Below are positions 60,026-64,000 of a stretch of 64,000 nucleotides of DNA, one piece after another; positions within the stretch are counted from its first letter, which is position 1, and the number at the start of each line of letters is the position of its first letter. Below the pieces are notes generated by a model. The model had not been told where the DNA came from, did not search any database, and saw nothing but the letters and a program-made list of their open reading frames with translations. This DNA comes from Auanema rhodensis. Lineage: Eukaryota > Nematoda > Chromadorea > Rhabditida > Rhabditidae. The stretch is taken from the NCBI GenBank assembly GCA_964057225.1, contig OZ059896.1:13748501-13812500 (forward strand), in the 5' to 3' direction. The position numbers and the translations under genes were made by a program.

Positions 60026-61231
60026 ATATGGTACAGAAACTAAAATAGCTAATATTCATAAGAGACACACTTAACAGATTGTTATACAATAACAATTACA
60101 TGAAAGCTCAATAACACAATAGAGAAAAAGGCATGACGCGACGCAAGCGGCACGCGAACGGTAATATTGCAAGGCGGTTATGGAACTGAACTTGAACGTG
60201 AACGCTTCTGTCAAAGTATGTGTCTAAGGAAAATATCTTTCGAACACTTCCTCTATTGCGAAAAAATTAAAATTAGATTTCAAAAACATCTCTTTTCACT
60301 TTTTTATGCATTTTAAATAAATAATACAAATATGTACTTTTGTTTGTATTTTTGCTGATGTCTTTTTAACTATCTTTTTATTTGTTAATTTAAATATTTA
60401 ATGTATAAATAATTATTAATTTAATTATTATAATACTATTTTAACAGAAATAAAGTTAATTTAAGAATTGAAAATAAAGAAAATAACTGTTAATACGATA
60501 TAATCTTGAAAAACCAATATAGTTATGAAGCTCATGCTATGAAACATTCCTCTGATAGATTTAATAGTTAAAGCGGTTTTTTTAAACAATCAACGCAAGA
60601 AATCAATATTAGAAAAAGAAAATAATGGGAAAGACTAGCACATGTCAAACAACAGAATGTGGTAAAGTCTTGACTTCATATGTTATAAGACAAAGCAGTT
60701 GTAATCAAGATAATGAAGTCAATTATGAAAATTTATCGTATTTAAATCAAAGTTGCATTTAACAATGAGTTTGCTAATTATTAATATTGGAAGATTCAAG
60801 ATGTTAATTGAAAACGCCGTCAAAGCTAGATTTATTAATATCACGAGTCGGTTTGATTTGATTAATTCTGCTATTTTACTGATAACTTTTGATGCTAAGT
60901 ACTATCTATGTATGACATGTAAATGTGGAAAATCGCTGCATAAATGTATTATTACTATTATTATTAAATACTTTCATTGTAGACAAAACTTTTTGAACTT
61001 AAAATCTGTTTCAAAAGAGCTGTAACTTATATTATTTGCTTATGAGGGTGTTGGACCATGTAAAGCAATATTACAAAGTATGAAGCTTGATATTCATATA
61101 GTAAAATACAATTTCTTTATTTGAAAAAGAAATTTGAGGATGAAAACTATGTTAAAGAAATACAAGTAGCGCATCTGAAAAAGGATATGGTGCTGAACTC
61201 GGTGAACTGACTGCCATATCTTTGTTCAGCA
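60026..61231. other. Divergent intergenic region
   Basis: 1.2 kb. A CpG-containing, less AT-rich block at 60125-60230 is probably the promoter of the minus-strand gene. The open frame 60753-61025 has no recognisable protein and a coding-unlike composition. TTGTTCAG at 61222-61229 may be the trans-splice acceptor of the next gene. Confidence 0.5.
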
Positions 61232-63419
61232 ATGAATGAAACGGTAGGTTTTCTAATTTTTCTATTGAATATTAAACTTTATTTTTCTTAATTCAGACTA
61301 ATTTATCTCTTTCTCAAGAGTTTCAACAAAGAATTCGGGTAGTAATCTCTCGAAACCCTCCAGATGTTTACGACACCTGCCCAAAGTCACCTACCTTCCA
61401 TCCAACTGTCAATTGCCCTTTTCCAGGGTGGTGCATGGAAGTAACAACTATAGAAGAAAAATAATGATTTCTCTGCAAGTTTCAGGTCATGAAGATGCTT
61501 TCTGATTATCTTAAAATAGAAATTGTTCCCTTAATGAATCCAAATAGTATTGGTGCCCTTAATTGGGGAACTTACGAAGTAGATATCTCCAACGATCATA
61601 CAGATGAAATGCTTAATTTTCAGGATAATGATACATGGACTGGAGTATTAGGATATTTAGCTGATGGTAGTGCTGATACTGCTTGTTTATTCTATCAAGA
61701 AACTGAGTTACGAGATCAATACTTTGAATTATCTTACCCAGTCACAAATGTTTTTATAAACTTTTGATATTATGCTTCTCATATACATACAGGTTCAACC
61801 AGTCTATGTTGTTCGAAAACGTGTTGAAAATATTGGTTCGGTTTTATGGAATGCATTTAAACCATACTCTACTACAACATGGCTTGTACTGTTGGGTAAA
61901 TATTTTAAATTATTTTTGAATAAAAATTTAATATTATTAAGGTTCATTAATATTTCAAATTATTATTATGATTTTAATATCCAAAGTGGAGTTTAAAATG
62001 GGAAAACGTGCTAGATTTCGACCTTTTCAGGTTTGTTAATCCAAAATCTTTTACAAAAATATCCCGAATTTAAAGATGATATGGGATGCAGTTCAATTAC
62101 AATTAGATGAAAAATCTGAGGACATGGTATTTTATACCTTATCCGGTAATATTGAATTAACAATTAATTCAAAATAAATTAATTTTAAAGGAAATATTGT
62201 ACTTTTCATATTTTCACTTCTACAAGCTGGATTTTTCATATATTTATATGAAGGTAAAGATGTAAGTAAGTTGTTATCATCCAATTGATATTAAGGTCTA
62301 TTACTTTCTTCATTACTAAGAGGAGGAGAGAAAGATCCATTTAAAGATGCTGATGGTGTTATTAAATTAATAAGTGAAGGAAACTATCATTTAACAACAA
62401 ATTATATAGGAAATTGGTAAATATCATTAATCATTATATAGTTTTTTCTATATTCAAGGTATTTTGATGAATTGTATCACTCAAATGCTTCTCATTTCGT
62501 TTCACTGAGAAAGGCAATTCAAACAAATCCAGTGGTAATTAACCGATAAACTCTTCGTGTGCTATACTATTTATAGGTTATTGCTTCATCTGTTTCTGAA
62601 GCATTAGACCTGGTAGAACAGGGTGATCACATCTTTCCAATTCAAGAAGATAGTGTTGCTCTGCAACTAAGTCGTGAACGATGCAACTTAGTTTACATTA
62701 ATAAAGGTAATGATATACTAATAATATTAATCTTATTTTTAAAAAAAAAATACAACCGCTCCACGCGACAATAACACGAAAAGTGATAAGTCATGTGACT
62801 TTTCGCGAGACGCATGCATGAAACAAATTACTTAGAACTTTTTAGGTTTACCACAAAGATCCGCTCATTTAGTTTTTAATAATAACAGTATGTTTACAAA
62901 ACAATTTGATCATGCTATCAAAATGCAAAGTTCATTTATTCAAAGAACATTTAAAAAGTATTTCTTCGAAGGATATAAGTTGCAAGATATACCGAAATGT
63001 GATGATACAGAATTTGCAAATGGCAAAGTTCGAAAAGCACTTGGTGAGAGAATTACAATTGATCTAATGAAAAGGATAGTATGAGCCTTTTAGACTTACC
63101 ATCTGTTATCGGATGTTTTACACTTGGAGGACTCGGGTTCATCATGTCCCTCTGTGGCTTTGCAGCTGAGGTAGACAGTTTTAAAAAAAAAATTAGAAAG
63201 ACAATATGAAGTTTTTATTTTAGGTCTATGTTTACTGGCACCGTAAACTGTTAACACGTCACCAGCGTAATCAAAATGCTTTTGCAAATGTGGCAAATCT
63301 TGTTAGTATGGCAAAAATACATTTTGAGTCACCACCAAACGATAACATAAATCTGGTTCGATTAGCTAATATAAAAACAGCACAAGATAAGAATGGCTAT
63401 ATGGAATTGAAATATTAAT
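61232..63419 (+). CDS. Divergent ionotropic glutamate receptor-like protein
   Basis: Starts MNETTNLSLSQEF just after TTCAGCA; the stop is TAA at 63417-63419. The ligand-binding S1 lobe is recognisable (VISRNPPDVYDTCPKSP, WGTYEVDISND, GVLGYLADGSADTACLFY, YFELSYPV). A membrane segment follows at about 62195-62260 (NIVLFIFSLLQAGFFIYLYE), leading into LLLSSLLRGGEKDPFKDADG. The S2 lobe follows (LISEGNYHLTTNYIGNWYF, VIASSVSEALDLVEQGDHIF, CNLVYINKGLPQRSAHLVF). A last hydrophobic span (IGCFTLGGLGFIMSLCGFAA) and a short cytosolic tail end the protein. There is no N-terminal ATD, and the SYTANLAAF gate motif is replaced. It resembles nematode iGluR-like/IR-type proteins; ion conduction and ligand are unknown. 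Confidence 0.8.
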
Positions 63420-64000
63420 TTATTGTATCTTAGAAGAAAAATTAAAAAACAATTATTATATATTAATATTTTCTTATTGCCTATTCAAAGTTATAAAATT
63501 TTTAAAAGATTTTAAAGCAATGTACTGAAGATTCATTATAAATAATTCAATTGAAAACCATTTAAGACATGCCATCCTCATGATAGATCCAATAGCAGGT
63601 TGGTGTGCAACATAATTTCCCGCATTAAGTTATTGCAGTCACGCTATCCTCCCGACATACCTTGTCCATCAAATGATATAAGAGCTTTATCGAACTTTAT
63701 ATTTCGGCTAATTTTTTTGTTTTTCTTCACTAAAATACAGCAAAATGTCAAGTTTATTCGTCTGTCTAAGTGTATGTGATGGATAAAATGATTGAAAGAC
63801 ATTATTCTCATCCTCTTATCTGATCACACTCATTGGCTCCTCATTGCATCCTCCGCAAATAAATACAAAAACTTTGTAACATTAGGGTTTTACATCAACA
63901 TTTGGGCATTATCTGAGGCTTTCATTTACATTTTATTTATAATTCAATTTAACTTTCCAATACAGAAAATGTTGAAATCATTTTAAGAAAGAAATCTCAC
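63420..64000 (+). other. Intergenic tail of the window
   Basis: 581 bp after the receptor-like gene. I see no gene. The open frame at 63792-63986 is hydrophobic by AT-rich composition and unsupported. Confidence 0.45.

Noticed and set aside
60753-61025. 90-codon plus-strand open frame
   Set aside because: AT-driven Ile/Leu/Asn composition, no signal peptide or motif, no acceptor upstream.
1-64000. tRNA, rRNA, spliced-leader RNA or CRISPR-like arrays
   Set aside because: Scanning by eye for B-box-like GGTTCRANTCC, SL1-like leader sequence and regularly spaced repeats gave nothing convincing; the only regular array is the coding mini-exon repeat. A tRNAscan-SE and Infernal run would be decisive.

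Overview
This is nuclear DNA of a nematode. It is AT-rich. Every gene is cut by many short introns, mostly 40-60 bp. Several start codons lie 0-10 bp behind a splice-acceptor-like AG, which suggests spliced-leader trans-splicing. The gene content is nematode in character: a LOV-1 polycystin with a Ser/Thr-rich ectodomain, a tankyrase-type PARP with a WGR domain, a nematode-type globin and a divergent glutamate-receptor-like protein. I could not fix the genus. I saw no bacterial, viral or plasmid segment. Exon joins were made by eye from reading frame and GT/AG signals, so internal exon edges are provisional while gene spans are firmer.

Layout, left to right: PhzF-family isomerase (+, 78-1496); GPI-anchored Ly6-like protein with Gly-Ile repeats and tandemly duplicated mini-exons (-, 2048-4090); PARP-5/tankyrase-like gene (+, 5607-14532); small single-pass membrane protein (-, 14624-15269); glucosidase I (+, 15666-18757); SLC38A9-like transporter (+, 19465-22122); NADH-pyrophosphatase Nudix enzyme (+, 22129-23529); small secreted Cys-containing protein (-, 23730-24243); TBC1D30-like RabGAP (+, 24947-29662); Sec61-beta (-, 29946-30319); TRAP-gamma (+, 30981-31679); Tudor-domain protein (+, 31898-34204); lov-1-like polycystin with a mariner remnant in one intron (-, 34577-45744); secreted coiled-coil GPI-anchored protein (+, 46632-48169); globin (+, 48604-49475); Pro-rich protein with PSAP and PPPY motifs (-, 49674-50432); kappa-class GST (-, 51025-52120); kynurenine-formamidase-like hydrolase (+, 52357-53628); Dcp2 decapping enzyme (-, 53944-56730); unrecognised gene (-, 56925-60025); glutamate-receptor-like gene (+, 61232-63419).

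Gene order carries functional hints. Glucosidase I, the SLC38A9-like transporter and the Nudix enzyme lie in the order I recall for C. elegans F13H10.4, F13H10.3 and F13H10.2, and the last two are only 6 bp apart. Sec61-beta and TRAP-gamma, both parts of the ER translocon, are divergently arranged around one intergenic region. TRAP-gamma/Tudor and the unrecognised gene/Dcp2 are close same-strand pairs with acceptor-like sequence in the gap, consistent with operons.

I did not find a clearly new multi-gene system. The most unusual structures are the duplicated exon-intron units in the Ly6-like gene, the stop codon that doubles as a possible trans-splice acceptor at 22120-22122, and two probable GC-AG introns in conserved genes.
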